Shown here: in pieces, positions 50,412 through 57,006 of the stretch
Position numbering within the stretch: position 1 is the stretch's first letter
Layout: each line of letters starts with the position of its first letter
Assembly (NCBI GenBank): GCA_031394045.1
Contig: JANMWN010000085.1
Coordinates: forward strand, 1-57,006
From: JANYIP01 sp031394045
Lineage (GTDB): Bacteria; Actinomycetota; Actinomycetes; Prado026
Length of the DNA stretch: 57,006 nt
Direction: 5' to 3'
Notes under the pieces: generated by a model
Seen by the model: only the letters and a program-made list of their open reading frames with translations
Told to the model about the DNA's origin: nothing
Databases searched by the model: none
Position numbers and translations under genes: made by a program

Positions 50412-51842
50412 GAGCCACTGACGGGCGACACGCCGTTCTCCGCCTACGGTTTCGAGTGTCGAGTTCGTCTTCGCAGGTGTCAGGGGAACGGCGTGCGCAA
50501 CGCAAGGTTATGGGCTGGGCTGCTGGGGATCGAGAAGGCGTCGATCGTGAGGATCGAGTACGACGAGGATGAGCAGGTTCTGGTCGCGCATGTGAAGCCG
50601 TATGAGCGGGAGCGCAGGCGCTGTCCGCAGTGCGGTCGGCGGTGCCCGGTCTATGACCGGGGTGAAGGCCGGCGCCGGTGGCGTGCCCTTGATCTGGGGA
50701 CGATGGTGGCCGAGCTTGAGGCGGACGCGCCCAGGGTCAGCTGCCGGGAGCATGGGGTGCTGGTCGCGGCGGTGCCGTGGGCTCGGCATCACGCTGGTCA
50801 CACTCGGTTCTTCGATGATCAGGTCGCGTGGTTGGCCGTGCAGACCTCCAAGACGGCCGTGACGCGGTTGATGCGGATCGCGTGGCGCACGGTCGGGTCG
50901 ATCATCACCCGGGTGGTCGCTGACCTCGATGCGACCGTCGATCGGCTCGAGGGGCTACGTCGGATCGGGATCGATGAGATCAGCTACAAGAAGGGCCACC
51001 GCTACATCACGGTGGTGATCTGTCACGACAGCCGCCGGCTGGTCTGGGCCGCGCCAGGCCGTGACCGGGCAACTGTGGGGGCGTTCTTCGACGCTCTCGG
51101 ACCAGAACGCACCGCCCTGCTGACGCACGTGTCCGCGGACGGGGCTGACTGGATCGCCTATGTGGTCGGCAAACGCGCACCCAACGCGATCCGTTGCGCC
51201 GATGCCTTCCACGTCGTCTCCTGGGCGACCGAGGCTCTGGACAAGGTCCGTCGGCAGGCCTGGAACGACGCTCGTGTGCTGGCCCGGACCGAGCCGAAGG
51301 GACGCGCCGGCCGACCTGGCAAGGACGGGACGCAAGCGTCCGGCCCACGACCTGGGCACGAGCGCGCCAGGGCACTCAAGCACGCCCGCTACGCGCTCTG
51401 GAAGAACCCCGAGAACCTCACGGCCAAGCAGCAGACCAAGCTGGACTGGGTCGCGGCGACCGACCCCGTGCTGCACCGCGCCTACCTGCTCAAAGAGGGC
51501 CTACGGACAGTGTTCGTCCTCGGCCACAGCGACGGACCCGACGCCGGAATCGAGGCCCTGGACCGGTGGCTCGCCTGGGCTGCACGGAGTCGACTAGAAG
51601 CGTTCGTCGATCTCGGCCGCAAGATCCGCCGACACCGACCGCAGATCCAAGCCGCCATCCGAGAAGACCTCTCCAACGCCCTCGTCGAGTCGACCAACAC
51701 CAAGATCCGCGTCCTGACCCGCGTCGCCTTCGGCTTCCACTCCGCCGAGGCACTCATCGCCCTCGCCATGCTCAGCCTCGGCGGCTACCGACCCGACCTC
51801 CTCGGACGCACCCAATGACCCACGGATCAGTCAGGAGAGTCC
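50382..51842 (+). mobile_element. ISL3-family insertion sequence
   Basis: A 1,461-bp element. The left terminal repeat ggctcctctgacgcttccgt (then gggt, 50382-50405) pairs with the right end 51818-51842, whose reverse complement begins ggactctcctgactgatccg and also ends gtgggt. The repeats are imperfect. Flanking bases gcctttct and gttttctt are not a clean 8-bp target duplication, consistent with a deletion on one side. Confidence 0.75.
50493..51818 (+). CDS. ISL3-family transposase
   Basis: A 441-residue DDE transposase. An N-terminal zinc ribbon (RCPQCGRRC, then CREHG) precedes a helix-turn-helix, and the catalytic core has RIGIDEISYKKGH (first Asp), THVSADGADWI and CADAFHVV (second Asp region), with Glu in DLSNALVESTNTKIR. 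GTG 50493 follows ggggaacggc. Length and motifs are those of an intact enzyme. The stop overlaps the ATG of the downstream helicase. Confidence 0.85.
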   Translation: MRNARLWAGLLGIEKASIVRIEYDEDEQVLVAHVKPYERERRRCPQCGRRCPVYDRGEGRRRWRALDLGTMVAELEADAPRVSCREHGVLVAAVPWARHHAGHTRFFDDQVAWLAVQTSKTAVTRLMRIAWRTVGSIITRVVADLDATVDRLEGLRRIGIDEISYKKGHRYITVVICHDSRRLVWAAPGRDRATVGAFFDALGPERTALLTHVSADGADWIAYVVGKRAPNAIRCADAFHVVSWATEALDKVRRQAWNDARVLARTEPKGRAGRPGKDGTQASGPRPGHERARALKHARYALWKNPENLTAKQQTKLDWVAATDPVLHRAYLLKEGLRTVFVLGHSDGPDAGIEALDRWLAWAARSRLEAFVDLGRKIRRHRPQIQAAIREDLSNALVESTNTKIRVLTRVAFGFHSAEALIALAMLSLGGYRPDLLGRTQ

Positions 51843-53146
51843 GTTTTCTTCGCTCGTACGACGAAACCATCGCTGGTGACCTCGTTCTACCTCGTCGCAT
51901 GCTCGCGCTCGTCGAGTCCCTAGTGGCCGAACAAGGGTCGCGGCTAGATATGACGGACACACGTCCGGACGGATTGCCCATCGGGCTGGAGTTCCGCGGA
52001 ACCCTGCATGACGTGCAGGTGGCTGCGTTGCAGGCGGTCACTGCCCACGACCTGGGTGTCTTCGTCGCACCACCAGGTGCTGGCAAGACTGTGGTCGCCC
52101 TCGCCGCCGCCGCGAAGGCTGGGTGGCCGACTCTGGTTCTGGTCGATCGAAAGACGCTCGCCGACCAGTGGCGGGCCCAGATCACGGGGCTGTTGGGCGT
52201 TAAAGCGGGGCAACTCGGCGGAGGCCGAACCAAACGTGGCGGCGTCGTGGACGTCGCGATGTTGCAGACGTTGGCTCGCCGCGACGACGTCGCGGAGCTG
52301 ACCACGTCATACGGGCTTGTCATCGTTGATGAATGCCACCATGTACCGGCCGCTGCATTCGAGGATGTAGTGCGACAGATCCCGGCCCGCCGCTGGCTCG
52401 GGCTGACGGCGACTCCCTATCGGCGCGACCGGCTGGACGATCTCATCGCTCTGCAACTGGAGCCCGTAAGACACACCATCAGCGCGGAGGCCCCGTCGAC
52501 CGGGCAGCTTCCCGTTGAGGGCGTCGTCCCGGCACCCGAGCGCAAGCTCGTTGTTCATCACACCTCTTACAGGTACCACGGGGACGCCGATCCCGGCGCT
52601 CCTGGCGGAATGGCCGCGATCTACCGAGACCTCGTCGCCAACGACGACAGGCTTGCGCACGTTGTCGACGGTGTCGCCGAGGCAATGAGTCGCGGTCGCC
52701 ATTGCATGGTGTTGACCCAGTGGACCGCTCACGTAGACCGACTTGCCGCGGAGTTGACCGACCGGGAGTACGACCCCATTGTGCTCATCGGCGGGATGGG
52801 AGCCCGAGCTCGGGTGGCGGCCCTGGCCAGGCTTGATCCTGGTGTGGGTGATTCTCCGCTGCTTGTCGTTGCCACTGGTCCCTACGTCGGTGAAGGCTTT
52901 GACTGCCCGGTGCTGGACACTCTCTTCCTCGCTGCGCCCATCTCATTCTCTGGACGGCTGGTTCAGTACGCCGGTCGTGTCCTGCGGCCCTGGCCAGGCA
53001 AGGAGGTTGCCGAAGTGCACGACTACGTCGATGTGGGCGTACCCGTGCTTGCATCCTCGATGGCGAAGCGAGCGCGCGGCTACACCAGTCTCGGCTTCCC
53101 CGACCCCCGTCGACTCGAAGCCGTGGCGTCGAGTTCCGGAGTCTGA
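51815..53146 (+). CDS. Superfamily II helicase, C-terminal half of the TOTE-type protein
   Basis: A 443-residue helicase: Q-like HDVQVAALQAV, Walker A APPGAGKTVVALA, VLVDRKTLADQW, DEAH-type box VIVDECHHVPA, GLTATPYRRDRLDD and motif VI QYAGRVLRPWPG. In TOTE systems this domain follows the primase in one chain. Here its ATG lies inside the right repeat of the insertion sequence and overlaps the transposase stop, so expression probably depends on the IS. It retains all helicase motifs, so ATPase activity is likely. Confidence 0.8.
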   Translation: MTHGSVRRVRFLRSYDETIAGDLVLPRRMLALVESLVAEQGSRLDMTDTRPDGLPIGLEFRGTLHDVQVAALQAVTAHDLGVFVAPPGAGKTVVALAAAAKAGWPTLVLVDRKTLADQWRAQITGLLGVKAGQLGGGRTKRGGVVDVAMLQTLARRDDVAELTTSYGLVIVDECHHVPAAAFEDVVRQIPARRWLGLTATPYRRDRLDDLIALQLEPVRHTISAEAPSTGQLPVEGVVPAPERKLVVHHTSYRYHGDADPGAPGGMAAIYRDLVANDDRLAHVVDGVAEAMSRGRHCMVLTQWTAHVDRLAAELTDREYDPIVLIGGMGARARVAALARLDPGVGDSPLLVVATGPYVGEGFDCPVLDTLFLAAPISFSGRLVQYAGRVLRPWPGKEVAEVHDYVDVGVPVLASSMAKRARGYTSLGFPDPRRLEAVASSSGV

Positions 53147-53214
53147 GTGAGGCGGCCATGAGCCGGAACACCCTGCTGGTCGACATCGCCAAGCCAGTTG
53201 TTCACTCAAGCAGC

Positions 53215-53237
53215 GGACAAGTGGTGTACTGTTGTCC
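53215..53237. promoter_or_regulatory. Putative AbiEi operator
   Basis: Inverted repeat GGACAA-N11-TTGTCC ending two bases before ATG 53239. AbiEi antitoxins repress their own operon by binding inverted repeats upstream. With a start codon so close, the transcript may be leaderless. Confidence 0.5.
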
Positions 53238-53238
53238 C

Positions 53239-54042
53239 ATGAGCGCGGGCATCTCGGGAAGATCGCGAGCGGACTTGGCCCAGATCACCGGCCATGGACG
53301 GCGATTCGTCACGGTCGCAGATGCTGCCGACTCGCTGAGGGTCGAACGGCCTGAGGCCGCCAGACGGCTGGCGCGCTGGGCTGAGCAAGGGTGGCTACGT
53401 CGAGTAAGGCGTGACCTCTACATCCCGGTTCCCGTCGACACGGTGCACCCGGAAGGGTGGGGCGCCGACCCGCTGGTGCTCGCCGACGCGGTGTGGGGTC
53501 CCTGCTACGCGACAGGCTGGACGGCAGCAAACCACTGGGGGCTGACCGAGCAGAGCTTTCGGACCACGGTGGTCAAGACGGTGCAACGGGTTCGTCGAAC
53601 CGATCAGCGGTTGCTGGACAACGACTTTCTCATCGCGCATACCTCGCCGGAGTTGCTGACCTGGGGGATGAAGCGGGAGTGGCGCGAGGAACGGCGGATT
53701 CAGATCGCGGATCCCGCCCGTACCGTGATCGATGCGCTTGACGACCTACGACTCGTCGGAGGGATACGGCTGGCAACGGAGATTCTCGCCGCCTACCTCG
53801 ACGCACACGACCCCGACAGCCTGGTCAGCTACGGCGATCGTCTCGCGAACCGCACAGTCTTCAAACGCATCGGGCTGCTTGGGGAAGTCATCGGGGCAAA
53901 TCCGGGACTGCTTGCTGACTGTGAAAGCCGACTGTCGGCAGGCTTTCCTATGCTCGATCCGACCCAGCCACCGGCTGGGATCCGCTCCCAGCGATGGCGT
54001 CTGCTGGTGAACGCTCGCATCGATGATCTGGAGCCTTCTTGA
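53239..54042 (+). CDS. abiEi: AbiEi-like antitoxin/transcriptional repressor
   Basis: A 267-residue protein. The N-terminal winged helix (FVTVADAADSLRVERPEAAR, WLRRVRRDLYIPV) matches the AbiEi antitoxin family, followed by DADAVWGPCYATG-type and HWGLTEQSF regions and a C-terminal domain with DPARTVIDALDDLR. AbiEi neutralises AbiEii in type IV toxin-antitoxin systems without direct binding and represses the operon. ATG 53239 is chosen over 53158 because the latter places the operator inside the coding region. The stop overlaps the TTG of the toxin gene. Confidence 0.75.
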   Translation: MSAGISGRSRADLAQITGHGRRFVTVADAADSLRVERPEAARRLARWAEQGWLRRVRRDLYIPVPVDTVHPEGWGADPLVLADAVWGPCYATGWTAANHWGLTEQSFRTTVVKTVQRVRRTDQRLLDNDFLIAHTSPELLTWGMKREWREERRIQIADPARTVIDALDDLRLVGGIRLATEILAAYLDAHDPDSLVSYGDRLANRTVFKRIGLLGEVIGANPGLLADCESRLSAGFPMLDPTQPPAGIRSQRWRLLVNARIDDLEPS

Positions 54043-55211
54043 TCCCGTCCCGTGAGGTGTTGGCGCTGCGTGACGAATGGCAGCTTCGCACCGACGTCAT
54101 CGAGAAGGACTGGGCACTGGGATGGATGCTCGCAGGCATTGCCGCCCAGCCAGCGCTCGCCTCGTGGGTGTTCAAGGGTGGGACCGCACTGCGCAAGTGC
54201 TACTACGAGACATACCGCTTCTCAGAGGATCTGGACTTCACCGTGGTCGAGGGCGGACCCGATGACCCCGAACAGGTGAGGGCGATCTTCGGTGAGATCG
54301 CCGAGTGGCTCGACGAGCATGCTGGCCTCGAGCTGGTCGTCGATGGCAAGTCCTTCTCTCAGCGGCGCAACCGCAGAGGAAACCCCACACTGATGGGACG
54401 GGTGGCGTACCGAGGACCGACGAACCCGCCGGTACTCCCCAAGCTCAAGATTGACGTGACCTCGGACGAGGTCGTCGTGAATCGGCCGGTCTACCGGCAG
54501 GTCCTTCACCCGTACTCGGACGCTCCACAGCCGTCGGCGGGCATCGCCTCTTACTCCATCGTCGATCTGCTTGCCGAGAAGCTGCGCGCTCTCGCCGAAC
54601 GGTGTCGACCGCGAGACCTGTACGACATCGTCTACCTCTTCCGGCATCCCGACCTACTCGGCCAGGCGACAGCCGTCATGGCGTCCCTGGAACGCAAATG
54701 CGAGTACGTCGGCATCGCAACTCCCAGCCTCGACTCGATCCATGCCACCCCGTTCCGGGCGGAGATCGAGGGCGAGTGGGCCAACATGCTCGATCATCAG
54801 CTTCCAAGCCTTCCCCCGTTCGCGCACTTCTGGGCCACCCTGGACGAGATCTTCGACTGGCTGGCCGAGAAGGTCATCGTTTCGACGCTTCCTCGGGCCG
54901 AATTCGGCGACCTCGACGCCAGCTGGGTCGCCCCTCGTTCGATGACGTCATGGCGAACTGGCGCTCCGCTTGAACTTGTCCGTTTCGCCGGGGCAAACCG
55001 GCTCAAGGTCGAGATCGACTACCGGGCTGAGCAGGGCCGGCAAGGATCCCGCGTCGTCGAGCCGTACGCACTGCGCCGGACCAGTGAAGGGAACCTGCGA
55101 CTGTTCGTCGTCAACGACTACGGCCAGCTCCGCTCATACCGGGTTGACCGCATCGCGGGTGTCTCCGTGACCCGGGAGCCCTTCCAACCCCGATTCGCGA
55201 TCGAGTTCTAG
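54039..55211 (+). CDS. abiEii: AbiEii-type nucleotidyltransferase toxin fused to WYL-like domain
   Basis: A 390-residue protein. Residues 1-295 form the nucleotidyltransferase toxin: FKGGTALRKCYYETYRFSED (GGT at 47-49; Asp64 and Asp66 in SEDLDF), third acid Asp139 in LKIDVT, and the LLAEKLRALAER-RDLYD motif. Such enzymes add nucleotides to tRNA 3' ends. Residues about 305-390 are extra: RLKVEIDYRAEQG, RVVEPYALRR, then GQLRSYRVDRIAGV and PRFAIEF. This has the pattern of a WYL ligand-sensing domain. Start TTG 54039 overlaps the antitoxin stop. Confidence 0.8.
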   Translation: MIPSREVLALRDEWQLRTDVIEKDWALGWMLAGIAAQPALASWVFKGGTALRKCYYETYRFSEDLDFTVVEGGPDDPEQVRAIFGEIAEWLDEHAGLELVVDGKSFSQRRNRRGNPTLMGRVAYRGPTNPPVLPKLKIDVTSDEVVVNRPVYRQVLHPYSDAPQPSAGIASYSIVDLLAEKLRALAERCRPRDLYDIVYLFRHPDLLGQATAVMASLERKCEYVGIATPSLDSIHATPFRAEIEGEWANMLDHQLPSLPPFAHFWATLDEIFDWLAEKVIVSTLPRAEFGDLDASWVAPRSMTSWRTGAPLELVRFAGANRLKVEIDYRAEQGRQGSRVVEPYALRRTSEGNLRLFVVNDYGQLRSYRVDRIAGVSVTREPFQPRFAIEF

Positions 55212-55451
55212 CTCCCCGAGGCAGCACGACTAACCAAGTCCCACAAGAAGATCGTTTGTAAGCAGAATGTCAACAGCACGTGCAACGACGACCGTGGACG
55301 CCGCTGGACGTCTCGGGACATCAACGGGCCGCTGACCTGCGAAGACACCCGATCCAGCTCAGTCCAGGACCGTCCACGACTGTCCGCTGGCGTCCCGTGC
55401 TTCCGCGGCTCATAACCCAGGGGTCGCAGGTTCAAATCCTGCCCCCGCTAC
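55088..55451. repeat. Right-end repeat of element D
   Basis: Counterpart of 48570-48923, from the toxin-gene tail to the att core, with TGGACG repeats at 55295 and 55305. Confidence 0.8.
55406..55451 (+). repeat. att copy 4: tRNA-fMet 3' half
   Basis: A 46-bp copy with one A-to-G change in the variable region (cccaggggtc). The tRNA 5' half is absent. Confidence 0.85.
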
Positions 55452-55465
55452 GATGTTTTCGCAGG

Positions 55466-55496
55466 TCAGGGCTATGATCAACGATCATGGCCCTGA
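55466..55496 (+). terminator. Hairpin after att copy 4
   Basis: 14-bp arms (tcagggctatgatc and gatcatggccctga) with a 3-base loop; one position pairs as U-G in RNA. No T-tract follows. Confidence 0.55.
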
Positions 55497-55567
55497 TTGC
55501 GTGTAGGCAAAATGTAGGCACGCCTGCCCACATTCCGGGGCTGCCGGAGTGGGTCGAGGCGATGCCG

Positions 55568-55593
55568 TGGACGCCCCTGGACGTTGGTGGACG
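55568..55593 (+). promoter_or_regulatory. Phased integrase arm-type repeats after att copy 4
   Basis: Three TGGACG hexamers at 55568, 55578 and 55588, exactly 10 bp apart, as at the left end of D. With ggcaaaatgta at 55506 they indicate that another element of the family starts here. No gene is seen between 55452 and 55748. Confidence 0.55.
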
Positions 55594-55748
55594 TCGGATC
55601 GGACCAAATCGCCCTGCGCAGGGCTCAGGTCGGGCAGGTGGTCCGTGTTGACCTGATTTCTTCCGTCCGGAGTGGTGGCTGACCTGGCATGCGGGGTCAG
55701 CGGCGTCTCCGAACCCGAGCCGCAGGGTCTGCCGCAGGTGCTCGCAGG

Positions 55749-56375
55749 CTAAGGCGCAAGCAGCGCGAGCCAGTCGGCAAGCACACCGACGTCGTCGGAT
55801 GTGAGCCCGTGACCACCGGGGGAACGGTGGGTGGTGAGGTCGGCGCCGGACTCTGCGCGCAGGTACTGCCAGGTCCGGGCCTGAAGCTCCGGCGGGATCA
55901 CATGGTCGGCATCGCCCTGGATGACGAGGACGGGGGCACCCTGCAGGTGATCGTGCGTGACGGGGAGGCCGACGTCGAACGGGAGCGTCGCGTACAGAGT
56001 TGCGAGGCCAGCGAATCGCTTCGGCTCGTCGAGAAGCAAGCCACCGGCGAACGTGGCGCCGCCGCTGAGTCCGACCAGCACGACCGGGCGCCCGGGCGGC
56101 GCTACCTCGTCGAGCCAGTCACGGAACCAGCCGATCGTCGCCGTGAGCGATTCAGGGCGAGGCCGATCGATGCCGCGGTTGGCAAACCACGCGTAGCCGC
56201 CGCCTTCGGTGATCGGTGCGCGCAGGGCGACATAGGCGAAGTTGTCGGGAAGTTGGCCGGCGAGCCCGATGATGTCGGTCTCGTTCGACCCGCGACCATG
56301 CAGCAGGACCACGAGCGGCGCTTGCAGGCCGGCGCTGCCGGCGGTGACGACGACCGGTGCGGGGAAGCTCGTCAC
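55749..56375 (-). CDS. Phospholipase/carboxylesterase-type alpha/beta hydrolase
   Basis: A 208-residue serine hydrolase. The oxyanion region is VVLLHGRGSNE, the nucleophile elbow is GLSGGATF (Ser), and the acid and base are in QGDADHVIP and GGHGLTSDD. Length and motifs match YpfH-like esterases. GTG 56375 overlaps the stop of the VOC gene upstream, so the two form an operon. Substrate unknown. Confidence 0.8.
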   Translation of the reverse strand: MTSFPAPVVVTAGSAGLQAPLVVLLHGRGSNETDIIGLAGQLPDNFAYVALRAPITEGGGYAWFANRGIDRPRPESLTATIGWFRDWLDEVAPPGRPVVLVGLSGGATFAGGLLLDEPKRFAGLATLYATLPFDVGLPVTHDHLQGAPVLVIQGDADHVIPPELQARTWQYLRAESGADLTTHRSPGGHGLTSDDVGVLADWLALLAP

Positions 56376-56917
56376 CGGGGAACCTCTGCCGCCGCCAGCG
56401 TGTCGCCTGTGTTCTGGTTGAAGACGACTCGTCCGGCTGTCGGCCGCCCGCTCCACTGTGCGAGTTCGCTGGCGAGGTCGAGACGGTCGACTGGCGCTGC
56501 GTTCTCGTAGGGTCCCCATTCGTCGCGGGGGAGCATCCACATCACCTCGAACTCGTTGCCGTCGGGGTCTGCGCCGTACACGCTCTTGGTCGCACCGTGG
56601 CTCGACTGACCCGTCAACGCGCCCAGCTCAGCGAGGGTGTGCATCGCCGCCTGGAGGTCCTCGATCGTGTCGACCTGCCAGGCGAGGTGGTATAGCCCGA
56701 CCGTCCCGGGCTGGCGGGCAGGTGCCCCAGCGCCGATCCCGAACAGGCCGAGGTCGTGATGGTTCTGCGAGTTCGGCAGCCGGAGGAATGCCGCGTTCAT
56801 GCGTGGTTCGCGTGTGACGATCTCGGTTCCGAAAGCCTTGGAGTAGAAGTCGAGTGCCCGGTCGAGGTCGGCGACGAACAGCACGGCGTGGTTGAGGCGA
56901 ACGGCGGCGATGGTCAC
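56372..56917 (-). CDS. VOC-family (glyoxalase/dioxygenase fold) protein
   Basis: A 181-residue VOC protein: LNHAVLFVADLDRALDFYSK opens the first beta-alpha-beta-beta-beta unit, with HLAWQVDTIEDLQAAM and YGADPDGNEFEVMWM in the second. Candidate metal ligands are His in LNHA and LYHLA and Glu in NEFEV, so it may be an active dioxygenase or lyase. GTG 56917 follows aggagtctcgcc. The final stretch 56918-57006 shows no gene. Confidence 0.8.
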   Translation of the reverse strand: MTIAAVRLNHAVLFVADLDRALDFYSKAFGTEIVTREPRMNAAFLRLPNSQNHHDLGLFGIGAGAPARQPGTVGLYHLAWQVDTIEDLQAAMHTLAELGALTGQSSHGATKSVYGADPDGNEFEVMWMLPRDEWGPYENAAPVDRLDLASELAQWSGRPTAGRVVFNQNTGDTLAAAEVPR

Positions 56918-57006
56918 GGCGAGACTCCTGTCATGTGGAGGCGAATGTGTCTGGTCTTGTCGCCGTGGGCGCCCCACAAGGGGGGGCGACCGCCACAAAC
57001 AAATTT

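Larger units (their letters stand above)
48924..55451. mobile_element. Element D: small integrase-less defence element
   Basis: A 6.5-kb segment between att copies 3 and 4. It holds a hypothetical gene, a split TOTE-type primase-helicase with an insertion sequence, and an AbiE-type pair. No integrase is present. Both ends carry TGGACG arm repeats with 10-bp phasing. Confidence 0.75.

Noticed and set aside
50374..51850. An 8-bp target-site duplication flanking the ISL3 element
   Set aside because: gcctttct and gttttctt share only scattered bases; not counted as a duplication.
1..57006. CRISPR arrays
   Set aside because: No regularly spaced repeats with unique spacers; the only phased short repeats are the TGGACG arm-type sites.
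1..57006. Conjugative or phage structural modules in the elements
   Set aside because: No relaxase, type IV secretion, capsid, portal or terminase signatures were seen in any frame with good composition.

Overview
This 57 kb window is high-GC DNA with frequent GTG starts and many 4-base ATGA/GTGA gene overlaps. It reads as an actinobacterial chromosome: the protein families are actinobacterial, and four copies of an initiator-tRNA (tRNA-fMet) 3' end carry the anticodon-stem GGG/CCC pairs. A species cannot be named from the sequence.

The organising principle is a tandem array of integrative elements stacked at tRNA-fMet. The four direct repeats of the tRNA 3' half (from anticodon CAT to the discriminator) are at 10690, 31585, 48879 and 55406. 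Each is followed by its own strong hairpin. They divide the window into segment A (1-10735), element B (10736-31630), element C (31631-48923), element D (48924-55451) and the beginning of a further segment (from 55452). A and B each end with a near-identical tyrosine integrase reading away from the att repeat. C and D have no integrase but share both ends with each other, and most ends carry 10-bp-phased TGGACG repeats typical of integrase arm sites. C and D therefore look like integrase-less elements that could be mobilised in trans.

Segment A holds an ABC exporter, a cupredoxin-type lipoprotein, a stand-alone cytochrome b operon, CsoR with a perfect palindromic operator beside a decayed heavy-metal P-type ATPase, several tiny membrane proteins and a PPOX-fold flavoprotein. 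Five GGGAC-N4-GWCCC-type sites resembling DosR/DevR boxes precede four of these transcription units, suggesting a hypoxia/redox regulon.

Element B holds a metal and sulfur stress load. It includes MerR with a MerT-like membrane protein, CDF-type transporters, an ECF sigma/anti-sigma pair, an ArsR/SRPBCC pair, HxlR, an ArsM-like methyltransferase, DsrE, an HD-GYP-LuxR protein, an ArsR-rhodanese fusion, and a metallo-beta-lactamase/double-rhodanese protein with an MFS exporter. Several genes are broken by frameshifts, a nonsense codon or an internal deletion.

Element C is almost wholly a 14-gene, one-direction, tightly overlapping exopolysaccharide locus (32294-48539). It encodes a polyprenyl-phosphate priming glycosyltransferase, three glycosyltransferases, a flippase, a polymerase, a chain-length protein with a degenerate kinase half, an epimerase, a methyltransferase, three sulfotransferases and two secreted or anchored PL1 lyase-like proteins. 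The prediction is a sulfated extracellular polysaccharide. Its last 350 bp are a copy of the right end of element D, including the 3' tail of D's toxin gene.

Element D is a small defence module. It carries a TOTE-type primase-helicase gene split by an ISL3-family insertion sequence, and an AbiEi/AbiEii-type toxin-antitoxin pair whose nucleotidyltransferase is fused to a WYL-like domain. After the fourth att repeat come an esterase and a VOC-family protein.
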